Positions 11,516-20,892 of a stretch of 64,000 bases of DNA are shown here, one piece after another (positions within the stretch are counted from its first letter, which is position 1; each line of letters begins with the position of its first letter). Location: the NCBI RefSeq assembly GCF_001431505.1, contig NZ_LDJP01000059.1, positions 1 through 64,000 on the forward strand. The letters run 5' to 3'. A program made the position numbers and the translations under genes. The notes beneath the pieces are model-generated. The model did not search any database. It had not been told where the DNA came from and worked only from the letters and a program-made list of their open reading frames with translations. This DNA is from Stenotrophomonas daejeonensis (lineage in GTDB: Bacteria > Pseudomonadota > Gammaproteobacteria > Xanthomonadales > Xanthomonadaceae).

Positions 11516-11989
11516 TCAGTGCAGGGGTTCGGGTTCGTCGACGAACATCTGGGTTTCCATCCAGGCGTAGGCGGCTTCCGCGCCAGGCTGGTTGAACAGC
11601 ACCATCAAGACCACCCACTTCAGGTCGTCCAGGTCCAGCTCGTCCTGGTCCAGCGCCATCGCCCGGTCCAGCACCAGCTCGCGCTGGTCGGCGTCGAGGA
11701 TGCCCTGCTGCTCGAGGAACAGCAGGAAGCCGCGGCATTCCACGTCCAGCTTGTCCAGCTCGGCGCCGTGGAAGATGCGCACCGGCCCGGCGACGCGTGG
11801 CCGGGCCACGGCCGGGCGTTGTTCGGCCAGGGCGTCGAGCCAGTCGAAGGCCTTGTTGATCTCGGTCGGGCTGAAGCCGGCCTGGATCAGCCCGGTCTGC
11901 AGGGAATCGCGGTCGCGGACCGGGTCGGCATCCTCGCTGAAATAGTGTTCGAACAGGTACAGCAGGACGTCCAGGATGCTCTCTTTCAT
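11516..11989 (-). CDS. smg: Smg family protein (DUF494)
   Basis: This 157-residue acidic protein matches the Smg/DUF494 family ([20 protein letters not shown] at the start, [19 protein letters not shown]-like segment, conserved [13 protein letters not shown] near the C-terminus). The family is found next to dprA and topA in many beta- and gammaproteobacteria; its biochemical role is not established. A gagggc ribosome-binding site precedes the ATG. It follows dprA by about 40 bases and is likely in the same transcript. Confidence 0.9.
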   Translation of the reverse strand: MKESILDVLLYLFEHYFSEDADPVRDRDSLQTGLIQAGFSPTEINKAFDWLDALAEQRPAVARPRVAGPVRIFHGAELDKLDVECRGFLLFLEQQGILDADQRELVLDRAMALDQDELDLDDLKWVVLMVLFNQPGAEAAYAWMETQMFVDEPEPLH

Positions 11990-12031
11990 TGCCCTCGGCC
12001 TGCGCCAACGGCGCTGTGGAGGTGAAGAACC

Positions 12032-13165
12032 TCAGATACGGGTATAGCGGCCGTGGGCGGCCGATACCTTACCTTCCAGTTCCATGACCAGCAGCATGGA
12101 GGACAGGCTGGCGGCCGTCAATCCGGTGCGTTCGATCAATGAATCCATACCGGTTGGGTCGTGACCCAGCGCTTGCCACAAGCGCTGGTAGTCCGGGTCC
12201 GGCGGGGGTGGGGCCGGAAGCGGTGCTTCCGGGTCGCTCTGGATGGGGGCGTGCAACCGCTTTTGCAAGGCGCCGGCCAGTTCCCCGGCCAGGTTGGCCA
12301 CCTCGTCGAGAACGTCCCCGGCGCCTGTCACCAGCGTTGCGCCATCGCGGATCAGGCGGTGGCAGCCGCGTGCCATCGGGTTGTGGATGGAGCCGGGCAC
12401 GGCGAACACCTCGCGCCCGGCCTCGGCGGCGAGCCGGGCGGTGATCAGCGCGCCGGACCGCTCGGCGGCCTCGATCACCAGCGTGCCCAGCGTCAACGCG
12501 GCCAGCAGCCGGTTGCGCGCGGGGAACTGGCCGCCGCGCGGTGGCGTGCCCGGCGGGTATTCGCTGACCACCGCACCGTTGGCGGCCACCTGCTCCTGCA
12601 GCGGCCCGTGGTGGCGCGGGTAGGCGATGTCCGGACCGGTGCCGATCACCGCGAAGGTGCCGCCATCGCCGGTCAGGGCGGTCTGGTGGGCGATGGCGTC
12701 CACGCCGGCGGCCAGCCCGCTGCCGATGGCGATGCCGGCGGCGGCCAGCGCGGCGGCGAATTCGCGCGCGTTGTCGCGGCCGCCGGCGCTGGGGTTGCGG
12801 CTGCCGACCACCGCAATTGCCGGCCGCCACAGGCGGGTCGGGTCACCATCGACGAACAGCGCCGGTGGCGGATTGGAGCTGTCGCGCAACAGGGGTGGAT
12901 AGTCGGGATCGTGCCAGCCCAGCAGGTGGTGGCGCGGGTGCTGCAGCCAGCATTGCGCCCGTTCCAGCGCGGCGGCGTCGGGCGTGGCGAGGGCGCGGCA
13001 TTGGCCGGGCGTGCAGCCGGCTTTGCGCCATGCGGTGGCAGTAGCCGAAAGGGCATGGGCGGCGTCGCCGCACTGGTCGAGCAGCGTGCGCAACGGCCGC
13101 AGCGGGCCGCCGGACAGGGCCAGCACCAGCAATGCATCGGTGTCGCCGGGGACGAGGGAAGCCAT
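12032..13165 (-). CDS. dprA: DNA-processing protein DprA
   Basis: This 377-residue protein loads RecA onto incoming single-stranded DNA during natural transformation. It has an N-terminal helical region (about 1-75), the Rossmann-like DprA core (about 95-300; AIAVVGSRNPSAGG, GSGLAAGVDAIAH, NRLLAALTLGTLVIEA) and a C-terminal winged-helix domain (about 315-377; GMDSLIERTGLTAASLSSML). All core motifs look intact, so the host is probably competent for DNA uptake, which also uses type IV pili such as those served by pilU near 61 kb. It lies between the LysM gene and smg on the same strand. Confidence 0.95.
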   Translation of the reverse strand: MASLVPGDTDALLVLALSGGPLRPLRTLLDQCGDAAHALSATATAWRKAGCTPGQCRALATPDAAALERAQCWLQHPRHHLLGWHDPDYPPLLRDSSNPPPALFVDGDPTRLWRPAIAVVGSRNPSAGGRDNAREFAAALAAAGIAIGSGLAAGVDAIAHQTALTGDGGTFAVIGTGPDIAYPRHHGPLQEQVAANGAVVSEYPPGTPPRGGQFPARNRLLAALTLGTLVIEAAERSGALITARLAAEAGREVFAVPGSIHNPMARGCHRLIRDGATLVTGAGDVLDEVANLAGELAGALQKRLHAPIQSDPEAPLPAPPPPDPDYQRLWQALGHDPTGMDSLIERTGLTAASLSSMLLVMELEGKVSAAHGRYTRI

Positions 13166-13188
13166 CGGCCGATGCTGGCGTGGATACG

Positions 13189-13214
13189 ACGACGGCGCCC
13201 TGGGGCGCCGTCGT
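13189..13214 (-). terminator. Hairpin between the LysM gene and dprA
   Basis: A 12-bp perfect stem (acgacggcgccc / gggcgccgtcgt) has a 2-base centre. It lies about 30 bases after the LysM gene stop in the direction of transcription. There is no clear T tract, so it may be an attenuator or processing site rather than a full terminator. Confidence 0.5.
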
Positions 13215-13243
13215 GATGCTGCGTGGGGTTTTGCCGCGACGCC

Positions 13244-14380
13244 TTACTGCGCGTCGGGATGCTTGAGCTTGTAACCAACGCGGGCCGGCTTGGTGCCTTC
13301 CATCACCAGCGCGTAGCTGACCTTGTCGAAGGTGCGGAACACCATCGCGTGGGCAGCGTATTCGTCCGGCATCGCCACGCGGCCGGCGCCATGCTTGAGG
13401 GCGTCGTCGGCGCGCGAGCTGGCCATGCCGGCGACCTGGTCGTTGACGTGGCGGCCGCTGCGCCAGATGGAGAACACGGTGCCGTTGTCGATGCCGTCGC
13501 GGGCGCCGGCGGAGATGGCGATAACGTCGCGCGGGCCGCCGGAGGTGAAGGTGTCGGTCACCGCCAGCACGCGGATGTCGCCGTCGGCAAGCGTGGTGTT
13601 CGGCGCGTGCGGGATGAACTGCAGGTCGTAGGGCTGGGCCTGCACCGGCACCAGCCGGTCGCCGGCGCGCACCTCGCGGCCGCTGTCCTCCAGCAGCAGG
13701 GTGGCGACCCCGGCCTCGCCCGCGGCCACGTGGGTCACGCTGCCGAGGTTGACCTGGGCCAGTTCGTAGCCGAGCAGTTCGCTGCGGTCGCTGCTGGCGA
13801 CGTAGCTCTTCCACAGGTTGCCGCTGAACCGGGTGGCGTCGCCGCGGGCGTCGAGGTCGTCGCTGGGCTTGGGCTGGCCGTAGCGCACGGTCGGGCGCAC
13901 CACCATGTAGCGCTGGCCGGGCTGGGTGTCGGGCAACCCACGCACGTAGGCCTGCTGGCCGGCGCTGGCGCGCAGGCGGCTGTCTTCCAGGCTGACCACG
14001 TAGGGCAGCTCCTTGAAGCCGTCGACGATGTTCAGGTTCTTCAGGAACGGTTCAACCGCCGACAGCGGCACCGCGTTGATCGGCGCGTCCTGGCGCGGGC
14101 CCGGCTCGACCTGCCCCTGCGGCGTCACCCGATCGAGGTAGGCCAGGCTCAGGACGTCGCCCGGATAGATCAGGTGCGGGTTCTGGACCTGCGGGTTGGC
14201 CTGCCATATTTCCGGCCAAAGCCACGGCTTCTTCAGGAAACGGGCGGCGATGTCCCACAGCGTGTCACCCTTCTTGACCACGTAGGTCTCGGGATGGGTG
14301 CCATTGGCTTCCACCGCCACGGCATAGGTCGTGACGGTCAGCAACGCGACGGCGGCGACCGTACGGAGTTGTTTCAGCAT
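13244..14380 (-). CDS. LysM peptidoglycan-binding protein
   Basis: The 378-residue exported protein starts with a signal peptide (MLKQLRTVAAVALLTVTTYAVA) and one LysM domain (about 33-82; YVVKKGDTLWDIAARFLKKP, NPHLIYPGDVLSL). The remaining 290 residues form a beta-rich region containing repeated short GD-rich segments (AGDRLVPVQ, ADGDIRVLAV). LysM proteins bind N-acetylglucosamine in peptidoglycan. In Xanthomonadaceae this gene is regularly found upstream of dprA. The ATG opening the signal peptide was chosen over an upstream start that reads through the divergent promoter region shared with def. Confidence 0.9.
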   Translation of the reverse strand: MLKQLRTVAAVALLTVTTYAVAVEANGTHPETYVVKKGDTLWDIAARFLKKPWLWPEIWQANPQVQNPHLIYPGDVLSLAYLDRVTPQGQVEPGPRQDAPINAVPLSAVEPFLKNLNIVDGFKELPYVVSLEDSRLRASAGQQAYVRGLPDTQPGQRYMVVRPTVRYGQPKPSDDLDARGDATRFSGNLWKSYVASSDRSELLGYELAQVNLGSVTHVAAGEAGVATLLLEDSGREVRAGDRLVPVQAQPYDLQFIPHAPNTTLADGDIRVLAVTDTFTSGGPRDVIAISAGARDGIDNGTVFSIWRSGRHVNDQVAGMASSRADDALKHGAGRVAMPDEYAAHAMVFRTFDKVSYALVMEGTKPARVGYKLKHPDAQ

Positions 14381-14414
14381 GATTGCGATCTGCCTGATTC
14401 CCCAACAGGTTCGC

Positions 14415-14426
14415 GCACTATAGTGC
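14415..14426. promoter_or_regulatory. Palindrome in the divergent lysM/def promoter region
   Basis: The perfect 12-bp palindrome GCACTATAGTGC contains a TATAGT hexamer in both directions and lies about 35 bases from the LysM gene start. A second -10-like hexamer, TAGAAT, is at 14458-14463 facing def. The assignments are by eye only. Confidence 0.35.
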
Positions 14427-14514
14427 AGAACCCGGGGCGCCGGGCAAGCGCAGGCGCTAGAATTGGGACGTCCTGCCGAATTGCACGGCACAACCCCCAT
14501 ATCGGTAGCCCTTC

Positions 14515-15030
14515 ATGGCCCTTTTGCCCATTCTCGAATTCCCCGACCCGCGCCTGCGTACCAAGGCCGCGCCGGTCGATGCCGCCGAGGTGACCACCCC
14601 GGCCTTCCAGCAACTGCTCGACGACATGTTCCAGACCATGTACGACGCGCCGGGCATCGGCCTGGCCGCCAGCCAGGTGGACGTGCACAAGCGCTTCATG
14701 GTCATCGACGTCAGCGAAGAGCACGACGTGCCGCAGGTGTTCATCAACCCGCGCATCGTCAGCGCCAGCGACGGCGGTCGCGTCTATCAGGAGGGCTGCT
14801 TGTCGGTGCCCGGCATCTTCGCCGACGTGACCCGCGCCGATGCCATCGTCGTGCGCTTCCTCGACCGCACGGGCACCGAGCAGGAACTGGCGGCCGACGG
14901 CCTGCTGGCCACCTGCATCCAGCACGAGATGGACCACCTGGATGGCAAGCTGTTCATCGACTACCTGTCCCCGCTCAAGCGCGAGATGGTGCGCAAGAAG
15001 CTGGCCAAGCAGCGCAAGCACGTGGCCTGA
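14515..15030 (+). CDS. def: Peptide deformylase
   Basis: This 171-residue metalloenzyme removes the formyl group from nascent proteins. All three signatures are present: GIGLAASQ at 47-54, EGCLS at 93-97 with the metal-binding Cys95, and the QHEMDH helix with His137, catalytic Glu138 and His141. The C-terminal extension [17 protein letters not shown] is typical of proteobacterial type 1 enzymes. It forms a functional unit with fmt, which adds the formyl group to initiator tRNA, about 175 bases downstream. Confidence 0.97.
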   Translation: MALLPILEFPDPRLRTKAAPVDAAEVTTPAFQQLLDDMFQTMYDAPGIGLAASQVDVHKRFMVIDVSEEHDVPQVFINPRIVSASDGGRVYQEGCLSVPGIFADVTRADAIVVRFLDRTGTEQELAADGLLATCIQHEMDHLDGKLFIDYLSPLKREMVRKKLAKQRKHVA

Positions 15031-15036
15031 CCGCCG

Positions 15037-15200
15037 GGAACGGGGAATCGGGGAACGGGGAATGATGTTTCCTTGAACCCGGTCGGCCGCTGCGGTTCCC
15101 CAGAGCCATTGGTTGCGCGCGACCGGGGGCGTCCGCGCCGTACCGTGGCGGTCCACGTGCACTTTCATTCCCCGTTCCCTGTTCCCCCATTCCCCGATCC
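15037..15200. repeat. Low-complexity inverted GGGGAAC repeats between def and fmt
   Basis: A run of ggaacggggaatcggggaac-type units at the left is matched in inverted form by ccccgttccctgttccccca at the right. Such simple-unit repeats are frequent between genes in this family. The segment could fold as a long imperfect hairpin between two genes that are normally co-expressed. Confidence 0.6.
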
Positions 15201-15206
15201 ATCACC

Positions 15207-16130
15207 ATGAAAATCGTCTTCGCCGGTACGCCGGAATTCGCCGTTGCCTCGTTGGGCGCGGCCGCCCGCCAGCATGAAGTGGTGGCCGTCTACACCCAGC
15301 CCGACCGCCCGGCCGGCCGTGGCCGCGGGCTGATGCCCTCGCCGGTCAAGCTCGACGCGATCGCCCGCGGCATCCCGGTATTCCAGCCGGAAACGTTGAA
15401 GACGCCCGAGGCGCAGCAGCAACTGCGCGATTTGCAGCCGGACCTGATGGTGGTGGTCGCCTATGGCCTGATCCTGCCGAAGGCGGTGCTCGCCATTCCC
15501 ACCCACGGCTGCTGGAACGTGCATGCCTCGCTGCTGCCGCGCTGGCGCGGTGCGGCGCCGATCCAGCGCGCGATCGAAGCCGGCGATGCCGAAACCGGCG
15601 TCTGCCTGATGCAGATGGAGGCCGGCCTCGATACCGGCCCGGTGCTGCTGAGCCAGCGCACGCCGATTGCCGATACCGATACTGGCGGGCTGCTGCATGA
15701 CCGCCTCGCGGCGCTGGGCGCGCAGGTACTGTCCGACGGCCTGGGCCTGCTGCGCGCCGGGTTGAAGCCGGTGGCGCACCCGCAGCCGGCCGAAGGGGTC
15801 ACCTACGCGCACAAGCTGGACAAGGCCGAGGCCAAACTGGACTGGGCGCAGGATGCCACCGTACTGGCGCGCAAGGTGCGCGCCTTCAACCCGTGGCCGG
15901 TGGCCGAAGCCATGCTGGCCGGCGAGCGCGTGCGCATCCACGGCGCGGTGGCCCTCGACGACAACCGCGGCAAGGCGCCGGGCACGGTGCTCGGTGCTTC
16001 GCGCGACGGCATCGACATCGCCTGCGGGCAGGGCGCGCTACGCCTGCGCGTGGTGCAGCGCGAGGGCGGCAAGGCGATCACCGCCGCCGACTACCTCAAC
16101 GCACGCCGCGACCTGCAGGCCGGGAGCTGA
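15207..16130 (+). CDS. fmt: Methionyl-tRNA formyltransferase
   Basis: The 307-residue enzyme transfers a formyl group from 10-formyl-tetrahydrofolate to Met-tRNA(fMet). The N-terminal Rossmann domain starts [12 protein letters not shown]; the catalytic segment [20 protein letters not shown] (Asn, His and the SLLP loop) sits near residues 104-123, with the conserved downstream Asp in [13 protein letters not shown]. The C-terminal OB-like tRNA-binding domain covers about residues 205-307. It is followed by rsmB after 4 bases, so the two are certainly co-transcribed. Confidence 0.97.
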   Translation: MKIVFAGTPEFAVASLGAAARQHEVVAVYTQPDRPAGRGRGLMPSPVKLDAIARGIPVFQPETLKTPEAQQQLRDLQPDLMVVVAYGLILPKAVLAIPTHGCWNVHASLLPRWRGAAPIQRAIEAGDAETGVCLMQMEAGLDTGPVLLSQRTPIADTDTGGLLHDRLAALGAQVLSDGLGLLRAGLKPVAHPQPAEGVTYAHKLDKAEAKLDWAQDATVLARKVRAFNPWPVAEAMLAGERVRIHGAVALDDNRGKAPGTVLGASRDGIDIACGQGALRLRVVQREGGKAITAADYLNARRDLQAGS

Positions 16131-16134
16131 GCGC

Positions 16135-17472
16135 ATGGCGGGAACAGCAACCGGCCCCCGGGATGGCGGCGCCGCCCGCGTGCCCGGCGTGCAGACGCGG
16201 ATGCTGGCGGCGAAGGTGCTGGCCGCGGTCGTCGGTCGTGGGCGTTCGCTGAAGGCCGAACTCGCGGCTACCCTGCCGAAACTGGCCGACAGCCGCGACC
16301 GTGCGCTGCTCGAAGCCATCTGCTTCGCCGCCCTGCGCCGCCGCAACGTCTACGAGCAGGCGCTGCAGCGCTGGTTGCAGAAGCCGCTGGGGTCGCGCGA
16401 TGCCGACCTGATGGGCCTGCTGCTGGCCGGCTTCGCCCAGCTCGACGCGCTGGCGCTGCCGGCGCATGCGGCGTTGTCGGCCACGGTCGAGGCAGCGCGC
16501 GCGCTGGGCCGCGAGCGGCAGGCCGGGCTGGTCAACGCGGTACTGCGCCGTGCCCAGCGCGAAGGCTTTCCGCCCGCACGCGCCGAGGACGCGTGGCCGC
16601 AGTGGCTGCTGCGGCAGGTGCGACAGGACTGGCCGCAGCAGGCCGACGACGTCCTTGCCGCCAGCCTGCAGCCGGCGCCGCTGTGGCTGCGGGTCAACCG
16701 CCAGCGGTATTCGCGCGATGCCTATCTGCAGTTGCTGCGCGAAGCGGACATCGCCGCCGAGGCTTCGCCGCTGGCCGCCGACGCCATCCGGCTGCAGGTG
16801 CCGGTGGCGGTGAACGGCCTGCCGGGCTTCGCGCAGGGCGCGGTGTCGGTGCAGGACCTGTCCGCGCAGCAGGTGGCCGACGCGCTGGCGCCGGCGGCTG
16901 GCGCGCACGTGCTGGATGCCTGCGCGGCGCCCGGCGGCAAGTCGGCGCACCTGCTCGAACGCGACCCGACGCTGCGCCTGCTGGCGCTGGACGTGGATGC
17001 GCGGCGCCTGCAGCGCATCGGCGAAACCTTCGCGCGCACCGGCGTGGGCGCCCATGCCCGGGTGCAGGCCGCCGACGCCGCCGATACCGCCGCATGGTGG
17101 GATGGCGAACCGTTCGACACGGTGCTGCTGGACGCGCCGTGCTCGGCCACCGGCATCGTCCGCCGCCAGCCCGACGTGCTGCTGCACCGCCGCGCCGCGG
17201 ACATCGATGCGCTGGTGGCGCTGCAGGCACGCCTGCTGGATGCGCTGTGGCAGGTGCTGCGCCCGGGTGGCGTGCTGCTGTATTCGACCTGCTCGATCCT
17301 GCGCCGCGAGAACCAGCAGCAGGTGGCGGCGTTCCTCGCGCGGACGCCGGATGCGCGCATCGACGCCCTGCCGGAAGCCTTCGGCCATGATGACGCGGGA
17401 AGCCGGCAGCGGCTCCCCGGCGAGCAGGATGGCGACGGGTTCTTCCAGGCGAGGTTGTTGAAGCGGCACTGA
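16135..17472 (+). CDS. rsmB: 16S rRNA (cytosine-967-C5)-methyltransferase
   Basis: This 445-residue protein combines an N-terminal NusB-like RNA-binding domain (about 18-145) with a SAM-dependent methyltransferase domain. The SAM-binding loop is [13 protein letters not shown] at about 261-273. The two catalytic cysteines of m5C enzymes are both present: Cys336 in DAPCSATG and Cys386 in STCSI. The start is 4 bases after fmt; the longer frame running back into fmt is a high-GC artefact. The def-fmt-rsmB order is standard in gammaproteobacteria. Confidence 0.96.
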   Translation: MAGTATGPRDGGAARVPGVQTRMLAAKVLAAVVGRGRSLKAELAATLPKLADSRDRALLEAICFAALRRRNVYEQALQRWLQKPLGSRDADLMGLLLAGFAQLDALALPAHAALSATVEAARALGRERQAGLVNAVLRRAQREGFPPARAEDAWPQWLLRQVRQDWPQQADDVLAASLQPAPLWLRVNRQRYSRDAYLQLLREADIAAEASPLAADAIRLQVPVAVNGLPGFAQGAVSVQDLSAQQVADALAPAAGAHVLDACAAPGGKSAHLLERDPTLRLLALDVDARRLQRIGETFARTGVGAHARVQAADAADTAAWWDGEPFDTVLLDAPCSATGIVRRQPDVLLHRRAADIDALVALQARLLDALWQVLRPGGVLLYSTCSILRRENQQQVAAFLARTPDARIDALPEAFGHDDAGSRQRLPGEQDGDGFFQARLLKRH

Positions 17473-17625
17473 GCCTGCCGCGCTGCAGGTGGTTTTCATG
17501 GTGTTCGGCGGTGGGTTGGCGGTCAGGCTCCTGTCCGCATGCCCGCTATCATTTCGGCCTTGATGCCGGGGAACGGACGGCCCGCCGTGAGGGACGGTTC
17601 ACCGCGCAGGAGTCAATGCGTACCA

Positions 17626-18945
17626 ATGAGTCTGCTCCCGCCACCGCCCATTGTTCCCGACGCCCCCGGCCGGCGTTGGCGGCTGCTGCACCTGATCGCG
17701 ACATCGGCGCTGTTCCTGTTGCCGGCCCTCGTGCTCAGCCTGCCCGCGAACCTGCTGCCGTTCGGCCTGCTGCTGGTGGTCACCAGCCTGTTCGGGATCG
17801 ACTACCTGTGGCATGCCCGCCTGCCGGTGAAACCCGTCGTGCGCCTGCTGCTGGGGTTGGCGGTGGTGGTCGTGGCGCTGGGCATGGTGTCGGCCTGGGG
17901 CAGTGACCGCTCCGTGCGCGAGGTGGACAAGGTCTCCCGCTTCCTGGTCATGCCGTGGGCGGCGCTGTGGGTATGTGCGTTGCGACCATCCAGGCAGGCC
18001 TTGTGGTGGGGAGCGTGGGCAGGGTTGTTCGCCACACTGGCGATAGCGGTGGCCCAGGTGGCCGGTGGCCAGGCGCGTGCCGAGGCGTGGACCAATGCCA
18101 TCGTGCTGGCCGACGTCTCGCTGGTGCTGATGGTCCTGCTGGTGTTCTGCCGCGCGCCCGGCCGTTGGGGCTGGATCGTGACCGGCATGGCCGCAGGAGG
18201 CTGCGTGATCCTGCTCAGCGGCAGCCGTGGCGCATGGCCGGCGATGCTGGCGTTGCTGCTGGCGCTGGTGTTTTCGTTGCGCTGGGGCCGCGGGCACGTC
18301 CGCCTGGCGATGCTGTCGGGCCTGGTGCTGGCCGTCGCCGTGCTGTTGCTGGCGGTACCCGGGTTGCGCGAGCAGACCCGGCTGGACGAGTTGCACAGCG
18401 ATGTCCAGCGGCTGGAACGGGGAGACATGAATTCCTCGGCCGGTGCCCGCCTGGAACTGCTGAACGTGGCCTGGGATACCTTCCGCGAACGGCCGTGGAC
18501 CGGGATCGGCATTGGCCATTTCGACAAGGCCATGCAGCGCCTGCCCGATTGCATGCGGCGGGTGAGCGGAAGCGAATCACGCTGCCATCTGGGGCATGCC
18601 CACAATGATGTCGCCGAGTGGGCGTCCACCCAGGGCATCCCCGGCCTGCTGTTGCTGCTGGCGGTGTATGGCCTGCCGTTGTGGCTGTTCGTCCGCCTGC
18701 ACCGGCGCAGCGGCGAGGACGGCTTCCGTGGCCCGGCCGCGGCCGGGGTGATGCTGGTGGTCGCCTATGCGCTGTGCGGCCTGACCCAGTCGATGTTCGC
18801 CCACCAGATCACCACGGCCACGTACGCCACGCTGGTGGGGGTGTTGTGCGGCCTGTCGCTGGTCGAGGCCGCCGGGCGCAGGCTCAGGACTGAGTGCGCG
18901 GCGGGTCGGCCAGGGGCTGCCCGTTCTGCAGCAACCACAGCATGA
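17626..18945 (+). CDS. O-antigen ligase / polymerase family membrane protein
   Basis: The 439-residue product has about ten to twelve hydrophobic segments and the Wzy_C/WaaL loop: GARLELLNVAWDTFRERPWTGIGIGHF followed by CHLGHAHNDVAEWASTQGI, with the conserved HxHND-type histidines used by ligases of lipid-linked glycans. It may attach O-antigen to the lipid A core or polymerise a surface glycan. The start is a choice: caggag lies 13 bases upstream of the ATG, slightly far. The last 20 codons overlap the 3' end of the convergent glycosyltransferase gene. Confidence 0.8.
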   Translation: MSLLPPPPIVPDAPGRRWRLLHLIATSALFLLPALVLSLPANLLPFGLLLVVTSLFGIDYLWHARLPVKPVVRLLLGLAVVVVALGMVSAWGSDRSVREVDKVSRFLVMPWAALWVCALRPSRQALWWGAWAGLFATLAIAVAQVAGGQARAEAWTNAIVLADVSLVLMVLLVFCRAPGRWGWIVTGMAAGGCVILLSGSRGAWPAMLALLLALVFSLRWGRGHVRLAMLSGLVLAVAVLLLAVPGLREQTRLDELHSDVQRLERGDMNSSAGARLELLNVAWDTFRERPWTGIGIGHFDKAMQRLPDCMRRVSGSESRCHLGHAHNDVAEWASTQGIPGLLLLLAVYGLPLWLFVRLHRRSGEDGFRGPAAAGVMLVVAYALCGLTQSMFAHQITTATYATLVGVLCGLSLVEAAGRRLRTECAAGRPGAARSAATTA

Positions 18946-19678
18946 TGGTTTTCTGCCGCACGTAGTTGGCGCTGACGAAGGCTTCGATCAGTCCCGGCCA
19001 GCCGTCCAGGAAGCCGCGCTTGAATACGTAGCTGCGGAAGAAGCGCCAGGCGGGCGCCGCGACCAGCTTGCCCAGGCTGGCGCGCTTGCCGCGGCTGAAC
19101 TCGTGTTCGGCCATCATCCTCGCGTATTTCTGCTTCTTGTCCAGCAATTGCAGGAAGCTGCGGTAGGGATGGTGCAGCAGGTCGCCCGGGAGCAGGGCGA
19201 CCGGGCCATCCACCGTCACCGCTTCGTGTATCTCGCGGTCGCCGTGCCAGCCGCCGTGGCGGCGGTCGAACAGCCGCAGCACGCGGTCGGGGTAGGCGGT
19301 GCCGTGGCGCAGGAAGCGGCCGAAGTATTCCGAGCAGCGTGCGAAGCGGTAGCCGTTGCCGCGCGCGAAACCGGCACGGCGTTCGGCCTCGATGGCCGCG
19401 CGGAGCGTGGCGTCGATGCGTTCGTCCGCGTCCAGGCACAGGACCCAGTCGTGGCTGGCCTGCGCCACGCAGAACGCCTTCTGGCTGCGGAAGCCATCGA
19501 AGGCGCGCTGCAGCACGCGCGCGCCGGCCGCTTCGGCGATGGCCACCGTGGCATCGCCGGAGAATGAGTCCACCACGATGACCTCGTCGCAGAAACCCAG
19601 GGAGTCCAGGCAGGCACCGATCCTGTCGGCCTCGTTGTAGGTGATGATGCAGGCGGATAGTCGCGGTCGGGGGGTCAT
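18884..19678 (-). CDS. Family 2 glycosyltransferase (LPS core type)
   Basis: This 264-residue GT-A enzyme begins with the GT2 nucleotide-sugar site (LSACIITYNEADRIGACLDS) and carries DSFSGD and the DxD-like metal motif CLDADERID near residue 80. The C-terminal half (YPDRVLRLFDRRHGGWHGD, HHPYRSFLQLLDKKQKYA) resembles the WaaE/KdtX/LgtF group that adds a glucose to the inner core of lipopolysaccharide. It overlaps the end of the ligase-like gene by 62 bases, tail to tail, and is divergent from the glycerophosphotransferase gene. Confidence 0.85.
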   Translation of the reverse strand: MTPRPRLSACIITYNEADRIGACLDSLGFCDEVIVVDSFSGDATVAIAEAAGARVLQRAFDGFRSQKAFCVAQASHDWVLCLDADERIDATLRAAIEAERRAGFARGNGYRFARCSEYFGRFLRHGTAYPDRVLRLFDRRHGGWHGDREIHEAVTVDGPVALLPGDLLHHPYRSFLQLLDKKQKYARMMAEHEFSRGKRASLGKLVAAPAWRFFRSYVFKRGFLDGWPGLIEAFVSANYVRQKTIMLWLLQNGQPLADPPRTQS

Positions 19679-19856
19679 GTCGATGGCGAAGCGGGGGCAT
19701 GTCGGGAGGGCGGAGGCATACTAGCGCCGTCTCATGTCGATGTCTGTGTACGAACGCTGTACTCTTGCGTGCTTTCCTTGCGGAAGGTGGAATGTCGCGT
19801 GCTTCCACAGGGCCCGGCGGTTGGTCAGCGGGGTGCCGGAACAATGGGAACCGGAA

Positions 19857-20876
19857 ATGCTCAATCGACCACGCCGCTACCTTTTCTTCGTCGAACTCGA
19901 CTACAGCTTCGAAATCCTGCGACCATTGCAGCAGGCCGCCCGGGCGCGTGGGTGTGAAGTAGCTTGGTTCCTCAATGGACCTGCCCCAGAGTATCTTTCC
20001 GAGGACGAATCCCTGCTGAAAACCGTGTCCGAAGTGCGGACATTCGCACCGGATGCCGTATTCGTGCCCGGCAATGAAGTGCCATTGTCGTTCCCGGGAT
20101 TGAAGGTGCAGGTCTTTCATGGCTTGGGCATAGAAAAGAAAGGGCACTTCCGCATCAGGGGCATGTTCGATCTTTTTTGTACTTTTGGACCTTCCACGAC
20201 TGGGCCCTTCAAACAGCTTGCTGTAAAGCATGGCTGGTTCAAGGTCGAAGAAACCGGTTGGCCGAAGATGGATCCATTGTTTGCAGCCGATGCCGAGGCC
20301 CGAACCGATGGCGTGAAGACAGTCCTCTATGCGCCGACGTTCAGCCCGGCACTGACATCAGCCCCGGCCTTGGCAGACGAGATAGCAAGAATTGCCAGAG
20401 AACGTGACTGGCACTGGATCGTCAAGTTCCATCCGAAAATGGAAGAGCGCTTCGCCGCGCCCATCCGGGCGATCGCCGCACCCAATTTCGAGGTGGTGGA
20501 AGAGGCGAGGATGCTGCCATTGTTGCGCTTGGCCGATGTGATGTTGACGGATACATCGTCGGCCGCGGCGGAGTTCATGCTTGCGGGAAAACCGGTTGTG
20601 ACCTATCGCAATCGGGCTCCCGGTCCGCACCTGATCAACATCGTCCGTGTGGAAGAACTGGAGGGCGCTCTGGATATGGCTATGCGGGGCGAGGATCCCG
20701 CACGTCATGCGCGCGGGCGTTATGCGGAAGAAATGCACCCTTGGAACGATGGCCGTTCCAGCGAGCGGGTGTTGGACGCGGTGGAGAACATGCTGATCAA
20801 TGGGCGCGCAGGGCTGGGGCGCAAGCCGCTGAACCTGTTGCGGCGTTTCAAGTACTGGCGCGTACTTCCGCGCTGA
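19857..20876 (+). CDS. CDP-glycerol glycerophosphotransferase family protein
   Basis: The 339-residue product matches the TagB/TagF catalytic domain that polymerises or attaches glycerol phosphate from CDP-glycerol. Visible signatures: the first catalytic-type His in VFHGLGIEKKGHF (about 91-103), the second in IVKFHPKME (about 195), and the substrate loop VMLTDTSSAAAEFMLAGKPV (about 230). Length is that of TagB-like single-domain enzymes. Base composition is plainly lower in GC than in neighbouring genes, with runs such as cttttttgtacttttgg, pointing to transfer. It is followed 16 bases later by a glycerol-3-phosphate cytidylyltransferase gene, which would supply its donor. An upstream in-frame ATG exists, but MLNRPRRYLFFVELDY is the likely N-terminus. 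Confidence 0.85.
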   Translation: MLNRPRRYLFFVELDYSFEILRPLQQAARARGCEVAWFLNGPAPEYLSEDESLLKTVSEVRTFAPDAVFVPGNEVPLSFPGLKVQVFHGLGIEKKGHFRIRGMFDLFCTFGPSTTGPFKQLAVKHGWFKVEETGWPKMDPLFAADAEARTDGVKTVLYAPTFSPALTSAPALADEIARIARERDWHWIVKFHPKMEERFAAPIRAIAAPNFEVVEEARMLPLLRLADVMLTDTSSAAAEFMLAGKPVVTYRNRAPGPHLINIVRVEELEGALDMAMRGEDPARHARGRYAEEMHPWNDGRSSERVLDAVENMLINGRAGLGRKPLNLLRRFKYWRVLPR

Positions 20877-20892
20877 TCGTGGGTGACATGCA

